A stretch of DNA of 64,000 nucleotides from Apis mellifera. Lineage: Eukaryota; Arthropoda; Insecta; Hymenoptera; Apidae. A program made the translations under genes and the position numbers. Under the pieces are notes generated by a model, which was not told the DNA's origin, made no database searches, and saw nothing but the letters and a program-made list of their open reading frames with translations. Position 1 is the stretch's first letter, and every line of letters begins with the position of its first letter. Below, piece after piece: positions 24,489 to 35,995 of this stretch. The DNA is taken from NCBI RefSeq assembly GCF_003254395.2, contig NC_037643.1:15861463-15925462 (forward strand). The letters run 5' to 3'.

Positions 24489-26090
24489 CCTCTTTCACTC
24501 TCTTCTTCTCGAAAATATTTTTACAACTTGTTATACAAAACGTTCTTCATACTCTTATATCTATTATAAAATATATCTATATAAAAATTATCTATTATAA
24601 TATTTATTATAATATCTATTATAATATATCTATTATAAAAATTTATAAAAATTTCTTTATTGTATTATATTATTTCTCTATATTGTATTATTTTTCACAC
24701 GTCAAAAGGAATTTCCAGTGAATAAATTTCCAGTTTCAAAAAATTAATTTTCGCAATTTTGAATCGTTAGAAATATTTTCATATTTATATTTTTTTATTT
24801 TTAATAACAACACATGTATTTAATAAAGAATAATAAATTCGATTTAAAAAGCTGTCGTGAATTTTGGTATACTTCGTTCCACCTGTTGAATTGGTTGATA
24901 TATTATGTGTACAAATTGTAATCCGAAGACAGAATGTAATACCTTGCAAATCAGATGAAAGGATAATCTAAAACAAAAAAGTCTTCCGTATCGACCGAGT
25001 AAAGATGCTCGGTAAAATTCAATTTATGAAAATTAATAAAAAAAAAAAAATTTTCACGCGTGAAGAAATGAAATAATTGAGATAAAACTGGAATCGAATA
25101 ACGAGATAAAAAATTGTAAAAATAGAATTGAAAATATATCGTGTAGAAGATTCAATAATCGATAATCCGTATAGTTTGTTGTTTTGACGAGAAGAGGTTA
25201 GAATCATGTTTCATTTAAAAAGTCGATAAAATTCTGTACACTTTGAAAATTTATTATTTATATACAAAAATAACAAATCAAAATTTGTCCTGGCAAATAT
25301 TCCGCACGATTAAAAATTTGAATGCGAAAAGATAAATTCCACGTGTATTTGCAACATTTTGCAATAATTAAAATACTTTTGCATAATGATTTGCTAATAA
25401 GATAAGTTGACGAATTACAAAAATCTGTCTTAAACAATTTAACAATTTAAGTCTTATTTCGACTAATAACCAAGTTATAATTTCCTAACCTCTAAATTTC
25501 TTCACAAATAATCTGTTTATACGAACCAATATAATCACTATTGATATTCAGCACGAATTTTTAATTAACAAAAAAAAAATTCCACTTTTAACACTAATAA
25601 TATTGATCAGAATTATACAAGAGGACCAAGAGAATCGAGTAAAAAATAAACTGATCAAAGGAACGAAAATTGCAAAAGGAGCGGAAATTTCGTAAGTGAA
25701 ATTAGATATCCACTCTATTATCAGCTTTCATATCTTGATATTCGATTAATTCGCGATCAAATTAACGTTAATTAGAGAATAATAGGATCAGGTCCACGTT
25801 TAGGGTTGACGACTCGTTTTTCGTTTGTTGCGCGTGAAACGCATGCGAGTCGAGTATCCGTTGATTGCTTAGGGGACCATGGCCGATTTCCCCGGCCAAT
25901 TCGAATGAAATGAAATTCATAATCCGATTCTCAAAGTTGAGAGCAGAAAAAATTTATCGATCGCTTTTCAAACGTCTCGGGTGTGTTCGTTACCTTTGAA
26001 AATTAGAGAAATAACGGTAGCCTTTTTTTTTTTTCACGTAAGTAAATACAGAGTTCAGAGTGTTTTCTAATTTCGTGGAATTTTTTCGTT
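24489..26090. other. Non-coding, island at 25740-25960
   Basis: 24540-24660 is a degenerate repeat of TCTATTATAATAT. 25740-25960 is GC-rich with CGCATGCG and a GGGGACCATGGCC start-like context that opens only nine codons. Nothing else is supported. Confidence 0.4.
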
Positions 26091-26128
26091 TTTGGAAGAT
26101 TGCGTTGGATTTGGAAGATTGCGTTGGA
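26091..26128. repeat. 19-bp tandem duplication
   Basis: TTTGGAAGATTGCGTTGGA is present twice in direct succession without a mismatch. Confidence 0.9.
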
Positions 26129-26568
26129 TGTGAAAGCTTTCGTACGTTAAATAAATTAATTAAGATCATTTTATCTGTGCTGAACATTTTTTGTAGCTGT
26201 AAATTGAAATATATTTCTTATAAGCATTATAAAGAATTTTGAGATTTTTTGTTTAATGAATTGAACAATTTTTTAAATCAACTTTTCTCTTTCGTAAAAA
26301 AAATTATCAATCTTATTGAAAGAAAACTGTATTTCTAACCTATAAATATAACGATTCTTATTGTGAACAAAAAATAAAATATATATATGCATCTATTACT
26401 TACTTTATTTTTTTTTCTTAAAAAATAATTTTTATTTATTATTAATAATTAATTGAAGTTAAATATTGCATAAAAAAATTTATCGCCAAGCATTTCTTCT
26501 ATACGAACATGTATACGAACAATGTGATTTGTAGTTAGCAAATCTGCTTTGTAACGGTTAATATCTTT

Positions 26569-26577
26569 GCGCATGCG
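26569..26577. promoter_or_regulatory. NRF-1 / Ewg-type site
   Basis: GCGCATGCG is the palindromic core recognised by the NRF-1 family (Erect wing in insects). It is isolated in A/T-rich DNA, with related GCGCATGC at about 22720 and CGCATGCG at about 25850. Confidence 0.3.
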
Positions 26578-27305
26578 TGAATCGTCGAGCGGAATATTTG
26601 CCAAGAACTGGATCGAAAATTTTTTCACGTTATTTTTATTAATCTATATCTTCAATATCTAAAAGATTAGATCAAAAATAAATTTCGAAGAGTTAAAAAT
26701 GTATCATATCGTTGGGAATGCTAAAAATCTAAAAAGTATTCCGATAAATATTTTCCCGAAAAATTTTTATCGTATCATTACGAAACATGATATAAAAATT
26801 TAAATGAAATTTATAAAAATTCGATATTTTAAAATACAGTCGAATCTTTGTAATTTGAACTTTTAGAGAATATATATAATCTTAGAATTTCATTAATTTT
26901 TTTTTATTGTAAAAACTTCTAGACGAAATCCACGAATCGAAATATAAATTTATTTTAAATGTTATTTATTTTTTCAAATATTAAAATTGCATATCAAAAG
27001 CGAAAGATGACATTTTTCTTTTTTTTTTTTTAATTAAAAAAATATGCAAAGTTTTCGTAAATCAAAATTTTATTTATTAAATTTCTTTGCTCGAAAATTA
27101 TCTAATTTTCATGGTTCAAGTAAGATTCGACCATATTTTGTTTAGAATTTATATCTCATAATAATATCTCATCTATTTACAGAACATAATTTCAAACAGA
27201 ATATCACAAATGGTTCTTGTTTATCGTCTAAACAATATGAATTAATTACCATATGAAACAGCTATTAAATCAGCTTCTTCTTGGATAGATGCATTCATAA
27301 TTAGG

Positions 27306-27365
27306 CACTATAGTGTAGCCAATGGCGTTGTCATATAACAGCAAGACGAATCATCGTAGACGATG
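27306..27365. repeat. Two adjacent palindromes
   Basis: CACTATAGTG (27306-27315) is a perfect 10-bp palindrome. CATCGTAGACGATG (27352-27365) is a 6-bp inverted repeat with a 2-base centre. Both lie at the start of the GC-richer island. Confidence 0.6.
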
Positions 27366-28262
27366 TGTTCTATTCACCGTTTCAAAATCAATCATAATAT
27401 ATCCTGATTAATTTATCAATTTAGGTCTCTCTACGACCTTTTCTCCTTTTCAGGATTACTACTTTTAATTAAAGCTTTACTACCATAAGCATTTTCAAGG
27501 AGGTGATCTTATAACACCTTCCTCGTCTTACGTATATAATTACAACTAACGACTATCTACCTAAACATAAATAATATATATAAAACTATACTTCTATATA
27601 TTATATCAAATTATGTTCATATACGCGTATGTGCTTTAGAGATTCATAGGCGCACAAACACGCGTTACAATAAACGTCGGATTGTATTGGATTTTATTTC
27701 CCAAGGGATCGTCCATCCATTTCACTTGCGTATTACATTGTCACATTCCAATGTAGTCAATTAGTCGTTCAATTAGAATAAATAAATTAAAGCTTGCCAT
27801 TCGTATATCGAAGAACGCGTTGACGTGGCTCGAAATATTATATCGATTTTATTCACTCGATTCTTCGATTCTTCGATTCTTTGATTCTTGAATATTGTAC
27901 GAATATATACGAAGCTCGTTTTTTCCGCCACGATCCAGATTGAAATGTCGTCGTTCCTTCGGAAAAGAATCGCGGACGAATCCTGAGGCTATGCCTTCAC
28001 AGAGTGGCTACACGTATACAATGATGTACATAGAGGTTATATGTATAGCGCGGGATAGATGGCATCAGATTCGCTCATGCAACGAACTCAAAATAACTGA
28101 TTGCACGAATACAATCCTTTCTTTCTTTCTTTCTTCTCGTTAGATTTTCCCGCGTGAATCCTAATTTTCGTGTGATCAAGGAACCCGTGTCACGATCGAG
28201 GACATTTTTGGGTGTCAAGATAAATTGGTCTAACTGACGTCGAGGATTTTAAATCAACATCG

Positions 28263-28433
28263 ATGTCACGAACAACCGAGCACGGTACTGATCTCGATGG
28301 ATTTGCTCTCGTAGGTTATTTTTTATCCGTTATTCTAATTCCTCGGAATACCTTGGAGCCAATGACGACCGAATCGGAAGAGGCCCCCAGTAAACATGGA
28401 AAACATCTGATCGGACGAGTTTACGGCCATTAG
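28263..28433 (+). CDS. Small ORF, 56 aa, possible membrane peptide
   Basis: ATG to TAG gives 56 residues in a GC-rich island. The N terminus is polar (MSRTTEHGTDLDG), residues 14-27 are hydrophobic (FALVGYFLSVILIP), and the tail is charged with an acidic patch (TESEEAP) and a basic end (SKHGKHLIGRVYGH). This layout would suit a short single-pass membrane peptide, although 14-15 hydrophobic residues is short for a full span. The start context is weak (T at -3) and third-position bias is mild. A methionine 34 codons in could start a shorter form. The antisense strand also has an ATG-started frame here. No family was recognised. Confidence 0.3.
   Translation: MSRTTEHGTDLDGFALVGYFLSVILIPRNTLEPMTTESEEAPSKHGKHLIGRVYGH
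28335..28430 (-). CDS. Antisense small ORF, 31 aa
   Basis: On the minus strand ATGGCC opens 31 codons (MAVNSSDQMFSMFTGGLFRF and 11 more) to TAG, in the good start context TCTAATGG. A CCAAG|GTATTC donor-like site lies inside its end. It overlaps the plus-strand small ORF almost completely, so both are unlikely to be translated. Confidence 0.18.
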   Translation of the reverse strand: MAVNSSDQMFSMFTGGLFRFGRHWLQGIPRN

Positions 28434-28659
28434 ATCGATTTTTTTTCTCTCTTTCTTCGAGAATCAACACACAACACCGAGGAGACTCTCCAGAAACTTG
28501 AATTCACTGTGAAAATAATTACACCCGTTACGAAATTATTCGACGAAAAACAATCGGTTCACGTGCGCGATTTATATTTTCACGCGATCGCAAATGTGAT
28601 TTCGAATAGGTAAAATGGAGAATCAAGAAATAAAGGATTGATGGAAGCTTGAGGTGACG

Positions 28660-28884
28660 ATGGACGATCGAGGAGAGATAAAAAATACACGAGGTTACGA
28701 TGATACGGAGAACATTCAAGAGAACATTAACTCACATCTCAACCGCGCGGCGGCTCGGAATCGACTGGCATCTCGAAGGCTTAAACGCCTCCTGTTGGTC
28801 GGTTCTCTCTCGCACCACCAGGCGCAGACGCCCCAAAACAATCGCCAGCCACGATCTGTTATTCTTGCTTCACCTTGCTTATGA
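28660..28884 (+). CDS. Small ORF, 74 aa, basic, unrecognised
   Basis: ATG (context GACGATGG) to TGA gives 74 residues. Residues 1-27 are acidic and polar (starting MDDRGEIKNTRGYDDTE); residues 28-49 are arginine- and alanine-rich and amphipathic (LNRAAARNRLASRRLKRLLL), which could form a helix or a nuclear or mitochondrial targeting segment; the end is glutamine- and asparagine-rich. The core is the most GC-rich part of the first 50 kb. The minus strand is open across most of the same interval and ends in a strong donor, so the island could be a minus-strand first exon. Confidence 0.3.
   Translation: MDDRGEIKNTRGYDDTENIQENINSHLNRAAARNRLASRRLKRLLLVGSLSHHQAQTPQNNRQPRSVILASPCL
28736..28884 (-). 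other. Possible minus-strand first exon with donor
   Basis: GAGAT|GTGAGTTA at 28736/28735 is a near-consensus 5' splice site on the minus strand. Upstream on that strand the sequence is GC-rich, with one frame open for over 45 codons but no ATG. This would fit a first or untranslated exon of a gene running left. No clear TATA or initiator was seen beyond 28885. Confidence 0.25.
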
Positions 28885-31800
28885 GTTATGTTTCCTTTAT
28901 GCTTTCTTTTTTTTTTTTTCTTTTTGTTTCTTCGTCAAATTTTATGTGACCAATAGCAGATCATTTTGCGGTTTTCTTACAACGTATTAAAATCTTTTAT
29001 TTTTGGAGTACATTTTAGATACTTTATGCTTATTTTCTTCTCGCTTTATTCTTCTATCTGCGATCTTTCGTTGCGAATAATTGGTTATGTGTATGGTAAA
29101 TATAGGTTAAGTATATTTTAACAGTATGGTGTAAATATACGTATGAAATATTTCAGATTAAATATTGAGATGATTTTAATACGAAAAAAAAAAGGAACAT
29201 CGAAAATGGAATAGAATTTTACGATTCAAACAATTCATTTCAAATATGACGACGAACGCAATAACATTATGATATATGTATATATCTCGTATACATACGT
29301 ATATATACCTCTAGGACAATCGCTCTATTAATCTAGAGATTCGAAGAAAAGCACTCGGCTGGTTGGCTACATTTGTTGGCTACATTCAAAGAGCATTAAA
29401 ATGACAATGGATAATATATTGGAAAAAAGGAAATAAATTTTCGATGATAATAATAATAAAATAAAATGTTATCAAATTCCACATCTCTAAGGTGTTGAAA
29501 AATATTAATTTATTAAAAATTTATTTTATTCCACAATTATTTTGTTGATATCAAATAAAAATATAATTATACATTAGATGAAAAGATTATATATAAAAAC
29601 AAAAAATTTATATGTAAATATTAAAAAAGGATATTTTTATAATCATTTGTCTTTTTATACATAACCTTCTTTATAGATGTACATGTTCAATATTGAATAT
29701 GAATGATGCAAAATTTCATTACAAAATAATGAAAATTTCAATACAAATTGTATTATAACCATCATATCTATTTGTTACATATAAATCATAGTTTGCAAAA
29801 AATGACAAATATTTTAATACAATCTTTTTGATTTAATTTGTTGTTTTTCAATTTAAATTTGACAGGTAATTTATTTCATCAGTTATAGAAATACAAATGA
29901 AATTGAATAACGAATAATGTATAATGGATATGTCATTGTGAATATGTTTACGAATGAAAAGATAATTTTAACGATATTTAAATTCGAATATTTCGTTCTC
30001 CTAGTTAAACTAATACATTAAAATTGTTGACATAATATGTAAGCACTGATGACATATACTTATCTTAGGAAGAATTAGTGAATAACGAGAAATTAACTCT
30101 TTGTACATATTAACTGTTTTTAATTAAATTATTCATAATTTTTATAGTTTCAGTTAAATATAATTGCATTTTAATATTTAAACATTTTAATTTATTATAT
30201 TATTAAATACAACAACATGATAATAATTATTAGCAATTTTGTTTAATTTCTCAAAAAATTAATTCTCAAAGTATATTAGAAATTGTTTTTTATAAATAAA
30301 TAATTTCAAATTCTATTTCAATAATAGAAAAAAATTCAAAAACTCGAAAATTTCGAATTTGAATTTTAGGAATTTTTTTAAATTATATTAACATTAGAAT
30401 AATCTAAATTATAATAAAATTCTAAAATTAAAATATCCAAAAACTGAATAATATTATTTTCTCTACTACTAGATATTTTTCTGAATTAATTTTGAATTTT
30501 AACGAAAATGAATCCTCCAAGATAATCAACGATTATCAAATTAAAAAGAATCCCTTTCAATCACGAATGAAACACTATTCATCTTTCTATTTTTTCGTTT
30601 TCTGAAAAATTTGTACACATTGTGTCACGTTACTTGAAAAAGCGTTTTGGCGTCGCCTCTGACAATAAGTACACCAACTCCTTCTTTGAATTTCCTTCCA
30701 CTTTATTAATTTTTTAGTCCATACTCGTCCTCTTTTTCCGTTTCAAATACTCGTATAACTGTACATCCACGAGCATCCACACGCCATCTGTTTCATTTTT
30801 CAACTTCTTTCGCCATATTTGTATTCTTTCTCGTCTCAAATTTACATTTTCCAGTTGGTTGATTCGTATTTACATGTACATACGAGATGGTAGACAAAAA
30901 AATCCGAGATTTAAAAGATTTATAATTAAGTATTATTTTGTTTGAAATGAAAAATATTTTATTATTTTTGAACGGTTGGTTCTAAAGATAAAAATGATTA
31001 TTTAGAATAAAAGATTATTTGTCAAGTTGAAAGCAAAGTGAGAAAGTTCTTGTTTCTTATTTTTCTTATTTTATTTATTCATAAGAAACATTTGAAAATG
31101 AAATTTATCATGCAACAATACAATATTTTTTGTTTTAAAGTAAATTTCAAAGCTTGTAGATTATGTAAAATTTCAAATATTTTTCTTTTATCTCACAGTT
31201 TTCTCTCATGCGTTTTTTCCTTCTTTAGATTTCATTAAATTATTTATAAAATATACAATAAATGTTTTTTTAAAAACATAATGTAATATCCTATGCCAAA
31301 GGAATTTTGATTTAAAAATTAATTAGATACTTTTTATAAAGTAGATACTTTTTAATAAGTAATTTTTCCTTCAATATTCTAACTGAATTTTAAAAAACTC
31401 ATGTATAATCATTAATGTTAGTTAAAAATATTTATTTCTCTAATTTCTCGCTGTGTAACTTCATCAAAATTGCATCAAAAGTTTATATGATTTCACTATT
31501 AGATTTTATTTCAGTTAAAAAAAAAATTCATTAAATTAAATAAAAGTTTAATTATTAAATCATAACTCTTGGATATAAAGAATACGTTGAAGATTAAATT
31601 AGTTAGATATTAAAATATTAAATTTTTGAAAAAAAAAAATAAAATGAAAATTATTTTCAACAATGCAAGTTTTCTACAGATACTCGATACGTTCGCCATT
31701 TTTGTAGAAGTTTATTGTCCCCAAATTAGCAAATTTTCATTTTTATTTTCATTTTCATTATAATTTTTAAAAGAGAAATTTAACACTGTTAAAATTAAGA

Positions 31801-33439
31801 AAATATTTGATATTAAATTTATTCTCAACATTATTCATAATGTTATTTTCATTATGCATCATCATATATCATCATATGTCATCACATTATTCATAATAGT
31901 TAATTATTATTTATAATTCTTAAAATTTCTTCATAGTAAAATTTGTCATTTTTAGAAAAGAGATTAAATATTATTAAAATTAGAAAAATACCTAATAAAA
32001 TTTATTTTTAATATTAATAGTGTTATAATATGTAATCAATTGTTTTATAATTATATGTCAAAGCAGTTCTTTTTATAAAATTATACACTTTTAAAAATAA
32101 GTCGTTGTATTTTTCCATCCATTGTGAAGGATGAAAAGAATTGAAAAGAATTCTATGTAGATACAGACCATCTTTGAATTCTATTCCTAGCTGAAAAATA
32201 CAGTTCAATATCCGATCAAACGCGTTTATGTGTATATTAAATTTTATTCTATGTGATATCAATTTGTTAAACTTTTCAAATAGATATCGTATTTATATTA
32301 TATTTTAGTAAATAAAATTATGAAAAGTTTCAAAGTGCTTTTATTGAAATAAATCATATTCTACGATCTTCTACAATGAAGTTAATCTCTTAATGAATAA
32401 AATAATGATAAAACAATCATTAAACATTTTCTTTACGCCATTTTTCCATTAAAATTTAATAAAACTTTATTTCAATAAAAGTGAAGTTCTTTTTAATTTA
32501 CTCAAAGCCTTTCATTTATTGGTTTCTAAGAATTTGAATTTCTTTCTGTTTTACAATAAATTTATATCGAGTTTCGTATATGAAAATGTTTTATTTTATT
32601 TTTAAAAATAAACACAAATTTTGTAATAATTGATCATTTTTATTTTCTACCTATATATATTTTTATTCTTGTCTTTCTATTTTTATTTCAATTTTATGTT
32701 TTAAATTTTATGGTCAACATTTTTGTCATTTTTATAGAATTTTTCAAAACTTCGAATTTTCAATGGCAAATCCAGTACAATACTATGTATCCAGTTATTC
32801 AACACGAAGAAAAATTCAGCCCAGCGTTGTTATGGAAAACTATTCGTAACCTGAGAATAATCAGAAAGAATTGAAATACAGAGAAAACATTTTGTTTTAT
32901 TATTGTTCGATATTATTGCAAAATATATTTTTATTTTTAACTAAAAAAAATTTATAAAAATAATTTCGATTTTATTAACTCAATTCTAATAAATCTTATC
33001 TTTTAAAAAATTCAAAAAATCACAATTCATTCTACGAAAAAGATTTTCTCACGAAGAATATTTAATACTACCTTCCTATCTTTTTCAAGTTTCCAACTAC
33101 TACCTTCTGTAATATTCACATAAGCCTTATAACTCTCTCATATAAAGTACGATTTCTTTCAAGATTACTTTTTCACAAGTAGACATTTTTTTGAAAGTAA
33201 CTAGAAAATTATAACAACTCTTTCGACTTTTTTTTTTTTTAAATGTTTTATGTCTTCTGAATTAACCAGAGATAAGAGCAATCATTAAACAATATTGCAA
33301 TTAGTCCTCAAATATTTAACTCATTAGTCTTATACATATCATTTAGCTGTAAATATCATTTATATCGTTAGAAACATGAGTGAAAAATATAATTATCTTA
33401 ATACAGGTTAAGTCTTACAACCTAACCTAACTTAACCTA
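28885..33439. other. A/T-rich, no gene seen
   Basis: 29310-29400 contains a short GC-richer stretch with TTGGCTACATT twice. 30590-30860 is GC-richer, with a 47-codon plus frame lacking ATG and splice acceptor. GAAAAGAATT is doubled at 32130-32150. Otherwise A/T runs with nothing to support a gene. Confidence 0.45.
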
Positions 33440-33478
33440 CAACGCTATCAATTGATATAATAATTAATTAAAATATAA

Positions 33479-33531
<53 letters not shown>

Positions 33532-34340
33532 TAGATTTCAAATTATAGCAATAATATATATAGTAAATGTACTTAATAAATAACGTTAAATGTAATTCTT
33601 ATAATTATAAAATATAGATAAATACATATATATTTCATTATACGAACCAGTATTGTTGTCATATTGCACAATTGCCATTCTCACTATCTTTTGAAACTTC
33701 ATATAGTACTATCGATTGATATAATAATTATTCAATATATAAATTATATATTTTATATAATAAACATTTCAAATTACAGCAGCAATATTCTCGTATTTAA
33801 TAAATATTGGAAAAACATAATATCATAAGACATCTAAAGATAAATAAATAATGAAATTCTTTACAAATTATATTAAATTATATTAAAATTTTACTTAATA
33901 TTTCAGCACAAGCACTCATATCCATCATATCACAATTTACTTATATAATTAGTAGAAGGCACTAAAAATTTCATTACTTTTTAATAAATAGTTTTAAGTT
34001 TTAGATGTAATTTTATATAGTTATAATATTATAAAAAAATTAAGTGTTTCCATTATCTGAATCTATATGTCATGATACAGTTCCGATTGACGTAGCAATT
34101 CAATGTATAAATTATATATTTTATATGATACACGTTACACTTCAAATTATAACAGTAGTACTTTTGTATTTAATAAATGTTGGAGAGATATAATATCGTG
34201 AAATGATTTAAGAATATTTTTTTATATGATGGAATTCTTTACAATTATATTAATGAATTTTATTATTACTTCACTCGCTCTCATATCCATTATATTATAA
34301 CTCACTCGTACGTCACGAGAGGTCACTGAAAATCTGATTA
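33440..34340. repeat. Three-copy degenerate tandem repeat
   Basis: Three related units start near 33449, 33712 and 34082. Shared landmarks are GATTGATATAATAATTA-like starts, ATAAATTATATATTTTATAT, TTTCAAATTAYAGCA, GTATTTAATAAATRTTGG and, in units 2 and 3, CTCATATCCATYATAT followed by CACTRAAAATYT. Spacing is about 263 bp between units 1 and 2 and about 370 bp between 2 and 3. Unit 1 has an expanded TA tract. The copies are clearly related but well diverged, so the array is old. AACCTAACCTAAC-type motifs lie just in front (33420-33438). Confidence 0.65.
33485..33528. repeat. (TA)22 microsatellite
   Basis: Forty-four uninterrupted bases of alternating T and A within the first unit of the degenerate array. 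Confidence 0.95.
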
Positions 34341-35731
34341 GACATTTGGCGGCTAATTTGAAAGTTCTTTTTCACATTAAACAATTTACATAAGTATAAT
34401 TCTTACCTTTCTAAACTATTCTAATTGTAAAACTCCAATCTCCAATTTTTCAATGTTTTTATCAACCGATTAAATTTTTAAAAAGAAAAGTAAAATAGAA
34501 ATGATAAGTAAAAGTTAAAGATTTTTAAAACGAATTCAAACTTTTTTTAAATATACACAATAGAACTAATAAGTTTTAAAGAAACTTTTCTAATCCATCT
34601 TCGAATTATATTCTTTTTTTTAGAATAACGGGACAGTGCATATTTATAGATGGATGTGTTTCCATCCGTCATATCTTTCATATTTCACATTTGCCAGTTC
34701 TCAATTGGAGATTCGTTTTAGAAATACACGTATTAACTTTCACAGTAGATGAACGATATCTGTAGAAGAAAGAGAAGAGAAACGCGCTCATTAATTATTT
34801 ATTCAATTATTCATAATTATTTATCCAAAGCTTTGTATTATAAGAAATATGTACATTAATGCAGATTTTGTTGTTCCAAGTATATTTTATGTTTCGACGT
34901 AAATTTTAAATTATTATTTTAGAAAAGTTATAATAATTATAAAGTATTCTTTATTTAAATAATTGATAATATGACATAAAATCCATTGGAAAAAAATCTT
35001 ATTATATATTTAATAAACGAGATTCTACTTTTACATTTTATTCCAATTAACTTCGTATTTAAATATTTAAATAACATAGATGCATTTTATTTTAATTAAT
35101 TCAATTACAATTTTATGATAATCTTCTTTAGATAGTGAAGAGTATAAGTGTATATTCGACGAAAAATGTTAAAAATTCATTCTACCATTTTCATTTCACT
35201 TTTTTTACAAAAAATTTTAAAAATTCGATTGACTGTAAAAACAAATGATGAAAAATTGGAAATTAAAATTAAATTTATTATTTAGTTATTTTTGACTCTA
35301 TTCAAAGTTCAATAATTTAAAAAAAAAAATCATCAAAAGATAATTATAAAGAGAAGATATTCAATATTTGGATTTATTCATAAATTTGTGAAAAAATTTT
35401 TTTTTCAATATCTTCACATTCGATTAAATTTTTTTTCGATTAAATAAAAATATTTTTTATTTTTCCATTTTTATAATATAAAAACATCTTTAGAAAAAGA
35501 TAAACTTAACAAAATTAAAACATTTCAAAATAAGTAATTATCTTTAATAATTATTTAATTATCTTTTTTTATATTAATGACAAATTAAAAATACAATAAT
35601 ATTATATTTTGTATAATTATATTGTAAAATAAATATATGAAATCTTTCACTCGAGAAAATAAAGAATATTTATTCCCATCCATCAATTTCAAAAATCCAT
35701 TTTCCTTCTACTCTTGATTAAGCAATATCAG
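34341..35731. other. A/T-rich, no gene seen
   Basis: 34610-34770 is slightly GC-richer with the hairpin GATGGA/TCCATC. The rest is A/T-rich with nothing recognisable. Confidence 0.45.
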
Positions 35732-35983
35732 CTATCTTTCTCTTTCCATAACAAAGTAATTCGTCAACACGATGCATATCACGTGATAACGATTACAAAG
35801 AAGCAATTTGCGATTTCGAAGCCACATATTTCCGAGATAAAATGTGATGTAACGTTTCAGTTCCTTTTCTATTCGTTTCTTTTTTAAACCTGCTCGCTCG
35901 ATATGTATGCGCCCTCTTTGCCAGCTTTGGACTATGTTGAATATTTCAAGTTGCGCTCTTACGTTTATCACGATGAAGTTCAC
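35732..35983 (-). CDS. Minus-strand open frame, 83 codons, doubtful
   Basis: Open from 35983 to a TAG at 35732 but starting at GTG, so it would need an upstream exon. The translation is basic in the middle (GLKKKRIEKELKR) and has a hydrophobic end (YHVICIVLTNYFVM). GC-richer than flanks. The plus strand is also open over part of this interval. Unrecognised. Confidence 0.15.
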   Translation of the reverse strand: MNFIVINVRAQLEIFNIVQSWQRGRIHIERAGLKKKRIEKELKRYITFYLGNMWLRNRKLLLCNRYHVICIVLTNYFVMERER

Positions 35984-35995
35984 GATATCGTTTAA
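35903..35995 (+). CDS. Very small ORF, 30 aa
   Basis: ATG to TAA, reading MYAPSLPALDYVEYFKLRSY and ten more residues, with a TAA five codons before the ATG. It lies 53 bases after a possible acceptor (TAACGTTTCAG at about 35860) that is followed by a further pyrimidine tract. Tyrosine- and aspartate-rich, no membrane segment. It is overlapped by the minus-strand frame, which weakens both. Confidence 0.2.
   Translation: MYAPSLPALDYVEYFKLRSYVYHDEVHDIV

Larger units (their letters stand above)
26129..28262. other. Non-coding leading into a GC-rich island
   Basis: 26129-27240 is A/T-rich apart from the NRF-1-like site. 27250-28262 becomes GC-richer with palindromes, a (CGATTCTT)n run at 27855-27895 and a CTTT run at 28115-28135. 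An 82-codon plus frame at 27895-28143 begins with TTG and was not accepted as a gene; untranslated exon or regulatory DNA is likelier. Confidence 0.4.

Noticed and set aside
27895..28143. Plus-strand 82-codon frame
   Set aside because: Starts at TTG, has no splice acceptor, and ends in a CTTT microsatellite.
30569..30710. 47-codon plus frame containing YLKKRFGVASDNKYTN
   Set aside because: No ATG, no acceptor with a pyrimidine tract, and only a weak donor. Kept as a note because the composition looks coding.
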